A stretch of 64,000 bases of DNA, taken from NCBI RefSeq assembly GCF_014779795.1, contig NZ_JACXZS010000003.1, positions 305,654-369,653 on the forward strand. Direction: 5' to 3'. Each line of letters opens with the position of its first letter. Position 1 is the stretch's first letter. This DNA comes from Microbacterium helvum (GTDB taxonomy: Bacteria > Actinomycetota > Actinomycetes > Actinomycetales > Microbacteriaceae). The position numbers were made by a program, and so were the translations under genes. The notes beneath the pieces were generated by a model, which saw only the letters and a program-made list of their open reading frames with translations, was not told the DNA's origin and did not search any database. This document shows, one piece after another, positions 8,709 to 18,808 of the stretch.

Positions 8709-8903
8709 ATGGACTTCTGGACTGCGGCGCTGTGGACGCTTCTGCCGACCGTCCTGGTCTCGCTGATCTTCTTCTTCGTGCTGCGCAGCATCGTCCGCGC
8801 CGACCGCACCGAGCGGCGCGTGTACGCGAAGGTCGACGCGGAGGAGCGCGCCAAGCGGGGTCTGCCGCCCCGGGCCGCGGCATCCGGTCCCTCCGACAGC
8901 TGA
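8709..8903 (+). CDS. Small single-pass membrane protein, 64 aa
   Basis: MDFWTAALWTLLPTVLVSLI and the following FFFVLRSIV form one membrane helix (residues 6-29), then a basic/acidic cytoplasmic tail (RADRTERRVYAKVDAEERAKRGL). Proteins of this form are common next to cardiolipin synthase in Microbacteriaceae and lack a known role. A -10 box sits 7 nt before the ATG. Confidence 0.7.
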   Translation: MDFWTAALWTLLPTVLVSLIFFFVLRSIVRADRTERRVYAKVDAEERAKRGLPPRAAASGPSDS

Positions 8904-8948
8904 GGCGGCGCGTCGTCGCCGCAATCCGGGCGTGTCGGCCGACCCCGC

Positions 8949-8954
8949 TACAGT
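8949..8954 (+). promoter_or_regulatory. Candidate -10 box for cardiolipin synthase
   Basis: TACAGT lies 44 nt before the cls start and matches TANNNT; the -35 region has no clear hexamer. Confidence 0.4.
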
Positions 8955-8998
8955 GGGGCACACGTCAGCTCTGATCAGCGCTTGAGAGGCACTGCCCG

Positions 8999-10465
8999 AT
9001 GATCACCGTCACGATCGACTCGACGTGGTGGGTGCTGACGATCCTCGTCATCGACATCATCATCCGCGTCACGGCCGTCATCGTGGTGCCGCGCAACCGC
9101 CGTCCCACCGCGGCGATGGCCTGGCTGCTGGCGATCTACTTCATCCCGATCATCGGGGTGTTCCTGTTCCTGCTCATCGGCAACCCGCGGCTGCCGCGCA
9201 AGCGGCGTCGCAAGCAGGAGCGCATCAACGACTACATCCACGACACGAGCGCATCCCTCGACTTCGGCACGCTCCGCCCGCACGCCCCGGCATGGTTCAC
9301 CTCCCTGGTCACCCTCAACCGCAACCTGGGCGCGATGCCGCTGGCGGGCGACAACGCGGCGCACCTGATCCCCGACTACCAAGAGAGCCTGGACGTGATG
9401 GCCGACGCCATCCGCAAGGCACGGCGCTTCGTGCACGTCGAGTTCTACATCCTGCAGAGCGACGCCTCGACCGACAACTTCTTCCGTGCGCTCGAAGAGG
9501 TCGCGGCCCGCGGCGTGACGGTGCGCGTGCTGCTCGATCACTGGGCGAACCGCGGCAAGCCGTTCTACCGCAAGACGCTCCGGCGCCTCACCGCGATGGG
9601 GGCGCAGTGGCATCTCATGCTTCCGGTGCAGCCGTTCAAGGGCAAGTATCAGCGACCCGATCTGCGCAATCACCGCAAGCTGCTCGTGGTCGACGGGCTC
9701 GTCGGGTTCACCGGCTCGCAGAACGTGACGGCACCGACGTACAACCTCAAGAAGAACATCAAGCGGGGCCTGAACTGGGTCGACCTCATGGCGCGCATCG
9801 AGGGGCCGGTCGTGGCATCCATCAACGCGGTCTTCTTGAGCGACTGGTATTCCGAGACCGACGAGGTGCTCACCGAGCAGATCGACCTGTTCGACGTCAC
9901 CGCCGGACCGGGCGACCTGGACTGCCAGATCGTGCCGTCCGGCCCGGGGTTCGAGTTCCAGAACAACCTCAAGCTGTTCGCGGGGCTGCTGTACGCCGCA
10001 CAGCGCCAGATCATCGTCGTCAGTCCCTATTTCGTCCCCGATGAGGCGATGCTCCTCGCGATCACGACGGCCTGCCAGCGCGGCATCCACGTCGAACTGT
10101 TCGTGTCGGAGGAAGGGGATCAGGCGATCGTCTATCACGCGCAGCGCAGCTACTACGAAGCGCTGCTGCGCGCCGGCGTGAAGATCTGGATGTACAAGAA
10201 GCCGTACATCCTGCACACGAAGAGCCTGACGATCGACGACGAGGTCGCGATCATCGGATCGAGCAACATGGACATGCGCTCGTTCGGTCTCAACATGGAG
10301 ATCTCGATGCTCGTGCGCGGCGAGGAGTTCGTCCAAGAGATGCGCGGCGTCGAAGACATGTACCGCTCACTGTCACGCGAACTCACGCTCGACGAGTGGG
10401 AGAAGCAGCCGCTCCGCTCGACCGTGCTCGACAACCTCGCGCGCCTCACGTCGGCGCTGCAGTGA
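8999..10465 (+). CDS. cls: Cardiolipin synthase (phospholipase D family)
   Basis: The family makes cardiolipin by transferring a phosphatidyl group between two phosphatidylglycerols at the inner membrane. The 488-aa protein has two N-terminal membrane helices (residues 8-28 and 39-60) and two HxKxxxxD catalytic motifs: H225-K227-D232 in NHRKLLVVDG and H406-K408-D413 in HTKSLTIDDE, each followed by a GS-N segment (FTGSQN, IIGSSN). This is the bacterial ClsA layout. The start at 8999 follows a TGAGAGGCA ribosome site. Confidence 0.95.
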   Translation: MITVTIDSTWWVLTILVIDIIIRVTAVIVVPRNRRPTAAMAWLLAIYFIPIIGVFLFLLIGNPRLPRKRRRKQERINDYIHDTSASLDFGTLRPHAPAWFTSLVTLNRNLGAMPLAGDNAAHLIPDYQESLDVMADAIRKARRFVHVEFYILQSDASTDNFFRALEEVAARGVTVRVLLDHWANRGKPFYRKTLRRLTAMGAQWHLMLPVQPFKGKYQRPDLRNHRKLLVVDGLVGFTGSQNVTAPTYNLKKNIKRGLNWVDLMARIEGPVVASINAVFLSDWYSETDEVLTEQIDLFDVTAGPGDLDCQIVPSGPGFEFQNNLKLFAGLLYAAQRQIIVVSPYFVPDEAMLLAITTACQRGIHVELFVSEEGDQAIVYHAQRSYYEALLRAGVKIWMYKKPYILHTKSLTIDDEVAIIGSSNMDMRSFGLNMEISMLVRGEEFVQEMRGVEDMYRSLSRELTLDEWEKQPLRSTVLDNLARLTSALQ

Positions 10466-10591
10466 GGCCTCCTCACGGCCGATCGTGACCGGCACGTTAT
10501 CGAGGTACTGAGATTCCGGGCGCGATTGCGACACGATAGGGGTGACGGACGCCGTGGGGGAATAGCGTCCGCGGAATCCGAGGAGGCTCGC

Positions 10592-11338
10592 ATGCCCACC
10601 CGCTCACGTTCTCTCGTCGCCGGTCTCGGTCTGGCACTGCTCGCCGCGGGCCTGCTGACCGCCTGCGCGACCCCGGCCGGCTCCGGATCGACGCCGACCC
10701 CGACGTCGACATCGCCCTCCGCCGCAGGCTCGGACGACCAGGCCGAAGAGATCGAAGCCGACGTCGCCTGGCTCGACGGAGGCCGCATGATCGGCGTGGT
10801 CACGCAGGGTTCGTCCACCTGCATCCCGGTCGCCGGCGATGTCGCCTACACGAACGGCGTGCTCGAGGTCGAACTGCTCGATCCGCCCGAGGCGACGGCC
10901 TGCACGATGGACCTCGTGCCGCGCGTCACGACCGTCGCGGTGCCGCCCGACGTCGACCCCACCCAGGAGCTCGAGATCCGCTTCACCGGCGACTACACCG
11001 GTGACGCGGATGTCGACGGCGTCCCCGGGCTCACCGGCGGCGGCCAGACCGACTATCTGCCGAGCGCCGGCTGGACCGGTGAGGACGGTCAGTTCGTCAT
11101 CCTCACCTGGGGTTCGTCCTCGTGCGTTCCCGTCATCTCGGACGTCGCTCTCTCATCGCCGAGTGAGGTCGCCGTGACCTTCGCGGACCCGCCCGCCGAT
11201 CAGGTGTGCACCGCCGACATGGCGCCGCGCGCGGTCGTCGCCCAGGTCGACGGCGTCGATGACGACTCCGAGGTCACCGCCGTCCTCACCGGAGACACCT
11301 TCGAGGGCGTGCGCGTCCCCATCATCGGCCACGACTGA
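10592..11338 (+). CDS. Secreted lipoprotein with two copies of one domain
   Basis: A 248-aa protein. LALLAAGLLTAC gives a lipobox with Cys at 25, then a Ser/Thr/Pro linker. The rest is an internal duplication: residues ~54-140 and ~156-246 share the order W-x-x-x-G, then W/QGSSxCxPV, DV, LLDPP/FADPP, ACTMDLVPR / VCTADMAPR and a final V-P-I/L. Each copy has two Cys, probably paired after export. No known family is recognised. The ATG at 10592 follows GAGGAGGCTC. Confidence 0.85.
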   Translation: MPTRSRSLVAGLGLALLAAGLLTACATPAGSGSTPTPTSTSPSAAGSDDQAEEIEADVAWLDGGRMIGVVTQGSSTCIPVAGDVAYTNGVLEVELLDPPEATACTMDLVPRVTTVAVPPDVDPTQELEIRFTGDYTGDADVDGVPGLTGGGQTDYLPSAGWTGEDGQFVILTWGSSSCVPVISDVALSSPSEVAVTFADPPADQVCTADMAPRAVVAQVDGVDDDSEVTAVLTGDTFEGVRVPIIGHD

Positions 11339-11350
11339 CACAGCGGATCC

Positions 11351-11374
11351 GGGATGCCGGGCGCCCGGCATCCC
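11351..11374. terminator. Perfect 24-nt palindrome, probable terminator
   Basis: A perfect 12-bp inverted repeat (GGGATGCCGGGC and its complement) 12 nt after the lipoprotein stop. The identical palindrome recurs at 12878-12901. No T tract follows, which is common in this GC-rich genome. Confidence 0.6.
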
Positions 11375-11383
11375 GGAACCCGC

Positions 11384-11488
11384 GCGCTGTCGCGCCCCGC
11401 GCTGTCGCGCCCCGCGCTGTCGCGCCCCGCGCTGTCGCGCCCCGCGCTGTCGCGCCCCGCGCTGTCGCGCCCCGCGCTGTCGCGCCCC
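11384..11488. repeat. Tandem repeat, seven 15-nt units
   Basis: GCGCTGTCGCGCCCC is repeated seven times without a mismatch, and a decayed eighth unit follows. A 15-nt unit stays in frame, but no frame through it has a convincing start or function, so I treat it as non-coding. Confidence 0.9.
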
Positions 11489-11681
11489 GCGTTGCCGGGG
11501 TTCTTCGTGCTCCGCAGCCACTTTCGGCAACGTGCAGCACGCGGACCCTCGGAATGTGACTGCGGAAGCGCGGGGAGCGACGGGCGGACCGTTTCCTCCA
11601 CAGGCAGGTACTGCGGGTGCAGTTCCCACCGATCGTGCAGAATGCGACTGCGAAGCGGTGGCGGCGGGCCACGGTGGCCCG

Positions 11682-12701
11682 ATGAAACGCACACCGCTCC
11701 CTGAACATCTCGGCCGCACCTTCACTGTCGGGGCCGCCCGCGCGGCGGGCGTGTCCGGATCGCGTCTTCGCGCGGGCGACCTCGACGCGCCGTACCGCGG
11801 AGTCCGCGTCGTCAAGCGCGTCGCCGCAGTCGATGCAGGCACGCCGCCGGTGCGAGAGTCCGATCGGTCGCAGGTCAGAGAACAGCCGCAGGGCGAATCC
11901 GATGCGCTCGAACTGCGGGAGCGTGCGCTGACACTCGCGCTGACGATGCCGCCGAACCAGTTCTTCACCCATGTGACCGCAGCGATCCTCTGGGGGCTGC
12001 CGGTCCCCGCGTCACTTCTGCGAGATTCCTTCGGGCGCCTTCGGGACCTGGATGTCGGGGTCTTCGCGCCGGCGCGCCATCCGCGGCATGCCGGCGTGCG
12101 GGGTCATCAGCTGAGGTCGGGTCGCAACCATGTGGTGGTCCATGCCGAGCATGGCGTGAGGCTGAGCTCGGCCGCCAGCACCTGGGCGAGCCTTGCCTCC
12201 GTCGTGAGGGATGAGTACGACCTCGTCGCGCTGGGAGATGCCGTCGTGCGCGAGCCCATGTTCACGAACGATCCGCCCGCGCTCGCGACGATGGCGCAGC
12301 TTGCTGCCGCGGTCGGAGCAGGACGACGGATCGGAGTTGCCGCTCTGCGGGCCGCGCTCCCGCGCGTCCGCACCCGGTCTGCGTCGCGGATGGAGACCCG
12401 GTGCCGCCTGATCCTTGTCGATGCGGGACTGCCGGAGCCCGAGCTCAATCACGAAGTCCGCGGCGCCGACGGCGGACTCGTCGCGTGCGTCGACCTCGCG
12501 TATGCCGGCCACAAGATCGCGATCGAGTACGAGGGTGAGCACCACCTGACCGATCCGGACCAGTGGACGAAAGACATCGCGCGGTACGAAGCGCTCGCCG
12601 CTGCCGGCTGGTTCGTGATTCGCGTGACGAAGTCTCAGGTCTTCGACGCACGCGGCGACCTGGTGCTCAGAGTACGTCGCGCCCTGAGCGCCCGCGCATA
12701 G
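11682..12701 (+). CDS. AbiEi-like / DUF559 (Vsr-fold) protein
   Basis: A 339-aa protein of a type abundant in actinobacteria. The N-terminal half has the order seen in AbiEi-type antitoxin-like proteins (FTVGAARAAGVSGSRLRAGDLDAPYRGVR, then FTHVTAAILWGLP). The C-terminal part, CVDLAYAGHKIAIEYEGEHHLTDPDQWTKDIARYEALAAAGWFVIRVT, is the DUF559 nuclease-like fold with the D-x-x-Y...IEYEG/EHH pattern. Function is unknown; defence or phage-related roles are guesses. It starts at the ATG at 11682, shortly after an odd copy of the local TGACTGCGGA repeat. Confidence 0.75.
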   Translation: MKRTPLPEHLGRTFTVGAARAAGVSGSRLRAGDLDAPYRGVRVVKRVAAVDAGTPPVRESDRSQVREQPQGESDALELRERALTLALTMPPNQFFTHVTAAILWGLPVPASLLRDSFGRLRDLDVGVFAPARHPRHAGVRGHQLRSGRNHVVVHAEHGVRLSSAASTWASLASVVRDEYDLVALGDAVVREPMFTNDPPALATMAQLAAAVGAGRRIGVAALRAALPRVRTRSASRMETRCRLILVDAGLPEPELNHEVRGADGGLVACVDLAYAGHKIAIEYEGEHHLTDPDQWTKDIARYEALAAAGWFVIRVTKSQVFDARGDLVLRVRRALSARA

Positions 12702-12759
12702 GCCGACACTGCTCCGCAGGCACTTCTCGATCGTGCGCACCAGGTGCGGGCGCAGAAGA

Positions 12760-12849
12760 TGACTGCGGAACGGGTAAGGACCATTGCTCCGCAGTCAGAT
12801 ATCGACACCTCGGGGGGCGTCGACCCGCGGGAAGTGACTGCGGAGCAAT
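12760..12849. repeat. TGACTGCGGAGCAAT repeat cluster with inverted pair
   Basis: Copies of TGACTGCGGA occur at 11557-11566, 12760-12769 and 12835-12844. The complement of the 12835-12849 15-mer lies at 12783-12797, giving a perfect 15-bp inverted repeat with a 37-nt loop. The copies flank the DUF559-type gene on both sides. Confidence 0.7.
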
Positions 12850-12877
12850 CAGGTCGTGCGGAGGCGTGCGTCGGTTC

Positions 12878-12901
12878 GGGATGCCGGGCGCCCGGCATCC
12901 C
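12878..12901. terminator. Perfect 24-nt palindrome between convergent genes
   Basis: Identical to the palindrome at 11351-11374. It lies between the DUF559-type gene and the convergent XRE gene, where it could end transcription from both sides. Confidence 0.65.
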
Positions 12902-12949
12902 GAAGGCCCGGGTTGCGGCGGCGGTCGCGGCCGACGAGGGCGGACGGGG

Positions 12950-13180
12950 TCAGTCGGCGCGCACCAGCAGCTCGCCGATCTCGCAGTCGAGCACGCGGCA
13001 GATCGCGGACAGCGTCGAGTAGCGGATCGCGCGGGCGCGGTCGTTCTTGAGGATGGACAGGTTCACGACCGACACCCCGACCAGCTCCGACAGCCGGGTC
13101 AGCGTCATGCCGCGCTCTTCGAGCAGCTCATCGAGGCGACAGTGGACTCCCGAGGGCCCTTCGTCTTCGGCCGGGGTCAT
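12950..13180 (-). CDS. XRE-family regulator of the DUF2975 operon
   Basis: A 76-aa single-domain repressor type. LEERGMTLTRLSELVGVSVVNLSILKNDRARAIRYSTLSAICRVLDCEIGELL is a complete Cro/C1 helix-turn-helix of the YozG-like subgroup, which is usually found last in DUF2975 operons. The start overlaps the stop of the upstream DUF2975 gene as ATGA. Likely binds the AT-rich direct repeats at 15201-15230 and regulates its own operon. Confidence 0.85.
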   Translation of the reverse strand: MTPAEDEGPSGVHCRLDELLEERGMTLTRLSELVGVSVVNLSILKNDRARAIRYSTLSAICRVLDCEIGELLVRAD

Positions 13181-13800
13181 ACCAGCAGGTCCGTCTCACG
13201 CTGCAGCCGCACGCCGCGGCGGAAGGCGCGGGCCACGATGCCGACCGAGACGCCGGCCGCCCAGGCCGGTGCGAACGCCCAGAACTGCGCGCCGAGGTCG
13301 GCTCCGACGTCCTCCGCGCCGAGGGCGGCGAGCACGCCGTTGCGACCGAGGGTGTCGAAGAACATCACCGCTGCCGCGCCGAGCACGATCGCCCAGCCGA
13401 TGACGTCGAACGCGCGCGCCGTCGCCGGCATGAAGATCCGGCCGCGCAACAGGCTGAACGCCACGAACATCACCGCGGCGATCACCAGCAGCGCGGCAAG
13501 GGCGCCGAGGACGATCGACAGCACGATCGCGGTGACCGAGACCGCGTTCACGCCCGGCGCGATGACCTCTGCCTGAGTCATGAATCCCTGCACCCCGGCT
13601 GTTTCGGAGTCCAGCTTGGCGTCGATGGGCACCTGGTCGACGTCGAACGTCCACGCGATCCCGCCCGGCCGGAAGACGTCAACGGCCCTCATCCCCGCTG
13701 CGGCCACGACGACGATGGCGGCCAGAGCTCCGACGACGATCACGGTCACCGCGTCCGCCGTCTCGGATCGAGTGGATGCCGCATCCTGCCGAACGCGCAT
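13177..13800 (-). CDS. DUF2975 membrane protein, copy 3
   Basis: A 207-aa protein with four membrane helices (about residues 18-40, 88-115, 130-150 and 175-195) in the DUF2975 layout; the large extracytoplasmic loop lies between the first two. It ends with LQRETDLLV, nearly the same tail as its two upstream paralogues. The start overlaps the stop of copy 2. Function unknown; the family is nearly always paired with a YozG-like XRE protein. Confidence 0.8.
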   Translation of the reverse strand: MRVRQDAASTRSETADAVTVIVVGALAAIVVVAAAGMRAVDVFRPGGIAWTFDVDQVPIDAKLDSETAGVQGFMTQAEVIAPGVNAVSVTAIVLSIVLGALAALLVIAAVMFVAFSLLRGRIFMPATARAFDVIGWAIVLGAAAVMFFDTLGRNGVLAALGAEDVGADLGAQFWAFAPAWAAGVSVGIVARAFRRGVRLQRETDLLV

Positions 13801-14426
13801 CACACCAGTCCTTCGGTCTCGCGCTGCAGGCGCGTGCCGAGCTGGAACGCGGTCGCGACGAGGGCGAGGGCGAAGCCCCAGCCGATCGGCGCGAGATCGA
13901 GCGGCAGCATGAACAGGAAGAACACGTCCGTGACGGCGTCGTCCGTTGCCGCGAGATGTTCGACGAGCATCGCGCGCCCCCACGCTCCTGCGAACTGACC
14001 GAACAGCCCGCCGGCGATCACAAGGCACGCCACGGTGCCGATCGCGGCAGGCATCGACGCGCGGAAGGGCCGCCCGCGGATGAGCGAGACGCCCAGCCAC
14101 CATGCGATCGCGCACACGCCGATCGTGGCGAGAGCGGGCAGGGCTCCCTCGAGCAGCAGCAGCCAGCTGACCCCGGTCGGCAGGGACGCGAACGTGACAT
14201 CCGCCGAGGTGTAGACGGCCGCCGTCACGTCTGCGACCCCGTCGAGCGCCTCGACGTCGCCGCCGGTGACCGGCATCGGCACCGTCGGGTCATCGCCGAA
14301 GACGCTGATCGCGCGCTGCACGATCGCCACCAGGGCGGCGATCGCGACGCTGACCGCGCCGGTGGCGATCAGGCCCAGTGTGAATCCTTCGGCCCGCGAG
14401 ACGTGGGTGCGCGGTGTGGCATGCAT
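13800..14426 (-). CDS. DUF2975 membrane protein, copy 2
   Basis: A 208-aa paralogue of the genes on either side, with four predicted membrane helices and a C-terminal LQRETEGLV. Two in-frame ATGs are possible; the one at 14426 is preferred because GAGG lies 6 nt before it, while the ATG at 14432 abuts the same site. The long open frame to 14660 runs into the neighbouring gene and is not real. It overlaps copy 3 by one nucleotide. Confidence 0.8.
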   Translation of the reverse strand: MHATPRTHVSRAEGFTLGLIATGAVSVAIAALVAIVQRAISVFGDDPTVPMPVTGGDVEALDGVADVTAAVYTSADVTFASLPTGVSWLLLLEGALPALATIGVCAIAWWLGVSLIRGRPFRASMPAAIGTVACLVIAGGLFGQFAGAWGRAMLVEHLAATDDAVTDVFFLFMLPLDLAPIGWGFALALVATAFQLGTRLQRETEGLV

Positions 14427-14476
14427 GGTCATCCTCGTTTCATCTCTCTCGTTCGGGGTGTCGACCGCCTTGCGGG

Positions 14477-15187
14477 TCACACCAGTCCTTCGGTCTCGCG
14501 CTGCAGCGAGGTGCCGTACCGGGCGAGCGCCGCGAATGCGCCGAGCCCGATCGCTGCGAACAGGGGCCAGAAATCCAGCGACAGGCCGCTCGCCGCTTCG
14601 AGTCCCGCAGGCGCCTGACCGGCGCGGATGATCTCGTCGGCGGCCAGCGTGCCGCCCCACTGCGACAGGACCTGCGCCGCGAACCCGCCGACGAGGCAGA
14701 TCGCCGCGGCGAGGATGCTGAGCCGCGCGATCTCGGGCGCGAACGGGTGTCCCTGCATGAAGCGCCAGCAGGCGATCGCCACCAGCGACGCGAGGGCGAC
14801 GGTGACGAGGCTCCCGGTCAGATCGCCGGCGGCGAGGATCGTCCGCGTCGAGGCGGACAGCCCCGCAGCCCCGACCTCGGCCGTCGTGAAGCCGCCGGCC
14901 ATCAGACTCGGCACCTCGGCGGCGAGCGGGTCATACGTCGAGTCGACGGGCCAGTACGTCGCCGAACGCAGCGTGAACCACGGGTACACGTTCGGCGAGA
15001 ACCACAGGACCGTGATGTACGTCGCGCCGAGCAGGGTGATGCCCGCCCATGACGCCGACACGATCAGCGCGATCCGCACCACCGGCGTGGCCGTCTGCGT
15101 CTTCCGCGCGCGGAACACCGCGACGATCAGCACGATCGGCAGCGCCATGGTGATCACCGCCATGACGATGGGCATGTACGTCGTCAT
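14477..15187 (-). CDS. DUF2975 membrane protein, copy 1
   Basis: A 236-aa protein, first in the operon. Unlike the other two it begins directly with a membrane helix (MTTYMPIVMAVITMALPIVL) and has five helices in total. It shares the RGxPF-type loop (QGHPFAPEIARLSIL) and the C-terminal SLQRETEGLV. A GGAGCGGG ribosome site precedes the ATG. Divergent from clpC; the shared 206-nt gap holds the direct-repeat operator. Confidence 0.8.
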   Translation of the reverse strand: MTTYMPIVMAVITMALPIVLIVAVFRARKTQTATPVVRIALIVSASWAGITLLGATYITVLWFSPNVYPWFTLRSATYWPVDSTYDPLAAEVPSLMAGGFTTAEVGAAGLSASTRTILAAGDLTGSLVTVALASLVAIACWRFMQGHPFAPEIARLSILAAAICLVGGFAAQVLSQWGGTLAADEIIRAGQAPAGLEAASGLSLDFWPLFAAIGLGAFAALARYGTSLQRETEGLV

Positions 15188-15200
15188 CCCGCCGCTCCAT

Positions 15201-15230
15201 ATCGATAAACGTTATTATCGAAAAACGTTA
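15201..15230 (-). promoter_or_regulatory. AT-rich direct repeat, candidate XRE operator/promoter
   Basis: Two 14-nt repeats, ATCGATAAACGTTA and ATCGAAAAACGTTA, lie at 16-nt spacing (15201-15214 and 15217-15230), 13 nt before the DUF2975 copy 1 start. Each contains AACGTT; the first also contains ATCGAT. The block is strikingly AT-rich for this genome, which suits both a promoter and a repressor site. Confidence 0.6.
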
Positions 15231-15393
15231 AACCCAACGGATGCTGCACCGCAAGCGTTTCCGCCCGGATCGATGTTGCGGAGCCCGCGCTATGCCCACG
15301 GCGAACATCGCCGTTCGGTCCGGGCCCTCTGGCTACCCTCGATGTAAGGCGCAGTGGGCTCACCGCCCGAGACGCCCCGGAGGAGTGAACGAG

Positions 15394-17919
<2,526 letters not shown>

Positions 17920-17936
17920 CCCGAGACAGCGACACA

Positions 17937-17969
17937 CGAAGAGCGGATGCCGGCGGCATCCGCTCTTCG
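17937..17969. terminator. Bidirectional terminator after clpC
   Basis: A perfect 15-bp stem (CGAAGAGCGGATGCC and its complement) with a 3-nt loop lies between the convergent clpC and sugar permease genes. Confidence 0.85.
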
Positions 17970-17980
17970 TCGTTCGGGGC

Positions 17981-18808
17981 CTACTTGAGGCTGCCCGCGG
18001 TCAGGCCCTCGGTGATCTGCCGGTTGAAGGCGATGTAGATGATGATCATCGGGATCGTCACGATCGACAGTGCGGAGAACAGCAGGCTGTAGTCCGTCAC
18101 GTAGCGGCTCGAGAACGCGAGCAGACCCGTCGGAATCGTCTTCAGATCGTCGTCCTGGATGTACAGGAGCGCCAGTAGGAACTCGTTCCAGCACGACAGC
18201 GCCGAGAACACCGCGACCGTTGCGAGCCCGGGACGCAGCAGCGGCATCGCCACCATGCGGAAGATGCGGAAATCCCCGGCGCCGTCGATCCGCGCAGCCT
18301 CGAACAGCTCTTCGGGTATCTCGTCGAGGAACACCTTGAGCAGGTACGTGGCCAGGGGGAGCCCCATCGCGGTGTAGGGAATGATCAGAGCCAGGTAGGT
18401 GTCGGTCAGACCCAGGTTCGTGAACATCGTGCTCTGCGCGATGAAGTACGACTGCAGCGGCAGGATGAGGCCGAGCGACAGGAGGCCGAGCAGCAGCTTC
18501 GCCCCGCGGAATCGATACCGGCTGAACGCGAACGCGGCGGCGGACGAGAGCACGAGGATCGCGAGGACCGACACCGCAGTCACGATCGCGCTGTTGAGCG
18601 CGTAGCGGCCGATGTTGCCGACCTCCCACGCCTCCGCCCAGACCGAGAAGTCGATTCCCGTCGGAAGCGAGAACGGAGTCGTGAAGATCTCGGAGTTCGT
18701 CTTGAAGCTCGACAGCACCATCCAGATGAGCGGGATGAAGAAGACGAGCGCGAGCAGGGCGAGGCCGACGTAGACGACGCCACGGCCGAGGCGGATCCCG
18801 ATGCTCAT
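17981..18808 (-). CDS. Carbohydrate ABC transporter permease (MalG type)
   Basis: Inner-membrane permease, 275 aa, six predicted helices. The EAA loop reads IPEELFEAARIDGAGDFRIFRMVAMPLLRPGL (about residues 165-195), with the conserved EAA-x3-G that docks the ATPase. It overlaps the upstream permease by 4 nt. No ATPase gene is present nearby; in actinobacteria a shared MsiK-type ATPase often serves such importers. In the amino-sugar cluster it probably imports oligosaccharide. Confidence 0.92.
   Translation of the reverse strand: MSIGIRLGRGVVYVGLALLALVFFIPLIWMVLSSFKTNSEIFTTPFSLPTGIDFSVWAEAWEVGNIGRYALNSAIVTAVSVLAILVLSSAAAFAFSRYRFRGAKLLLGLLSLGLILPLQSYFIAQSTMFTNLGLTDTYLALIIPYTAMGLPLATYLLKVFLDEIPEELFEAARIDGAGDFRIFRMVAMPLLRPGLATVAVFSALSCWNEFLLALLYIQDDDLKTIPTGLLAFSSRYVTDYSLLFSALSIVTIPMIIIYIAFNRQITEGLTAGSLK

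Noticed and set aside
11384..11488. Possible CRISPR array
   Set aside because: Units are contiguous 15-mers with no spacers and there are no cas genes.
12563..13576. 337-codon open frame on the plus strand across the DUF559/XRE region
   Set aside because: It overlaps three supported genes, crosses a palindromic terminator and has no protein-like motif.
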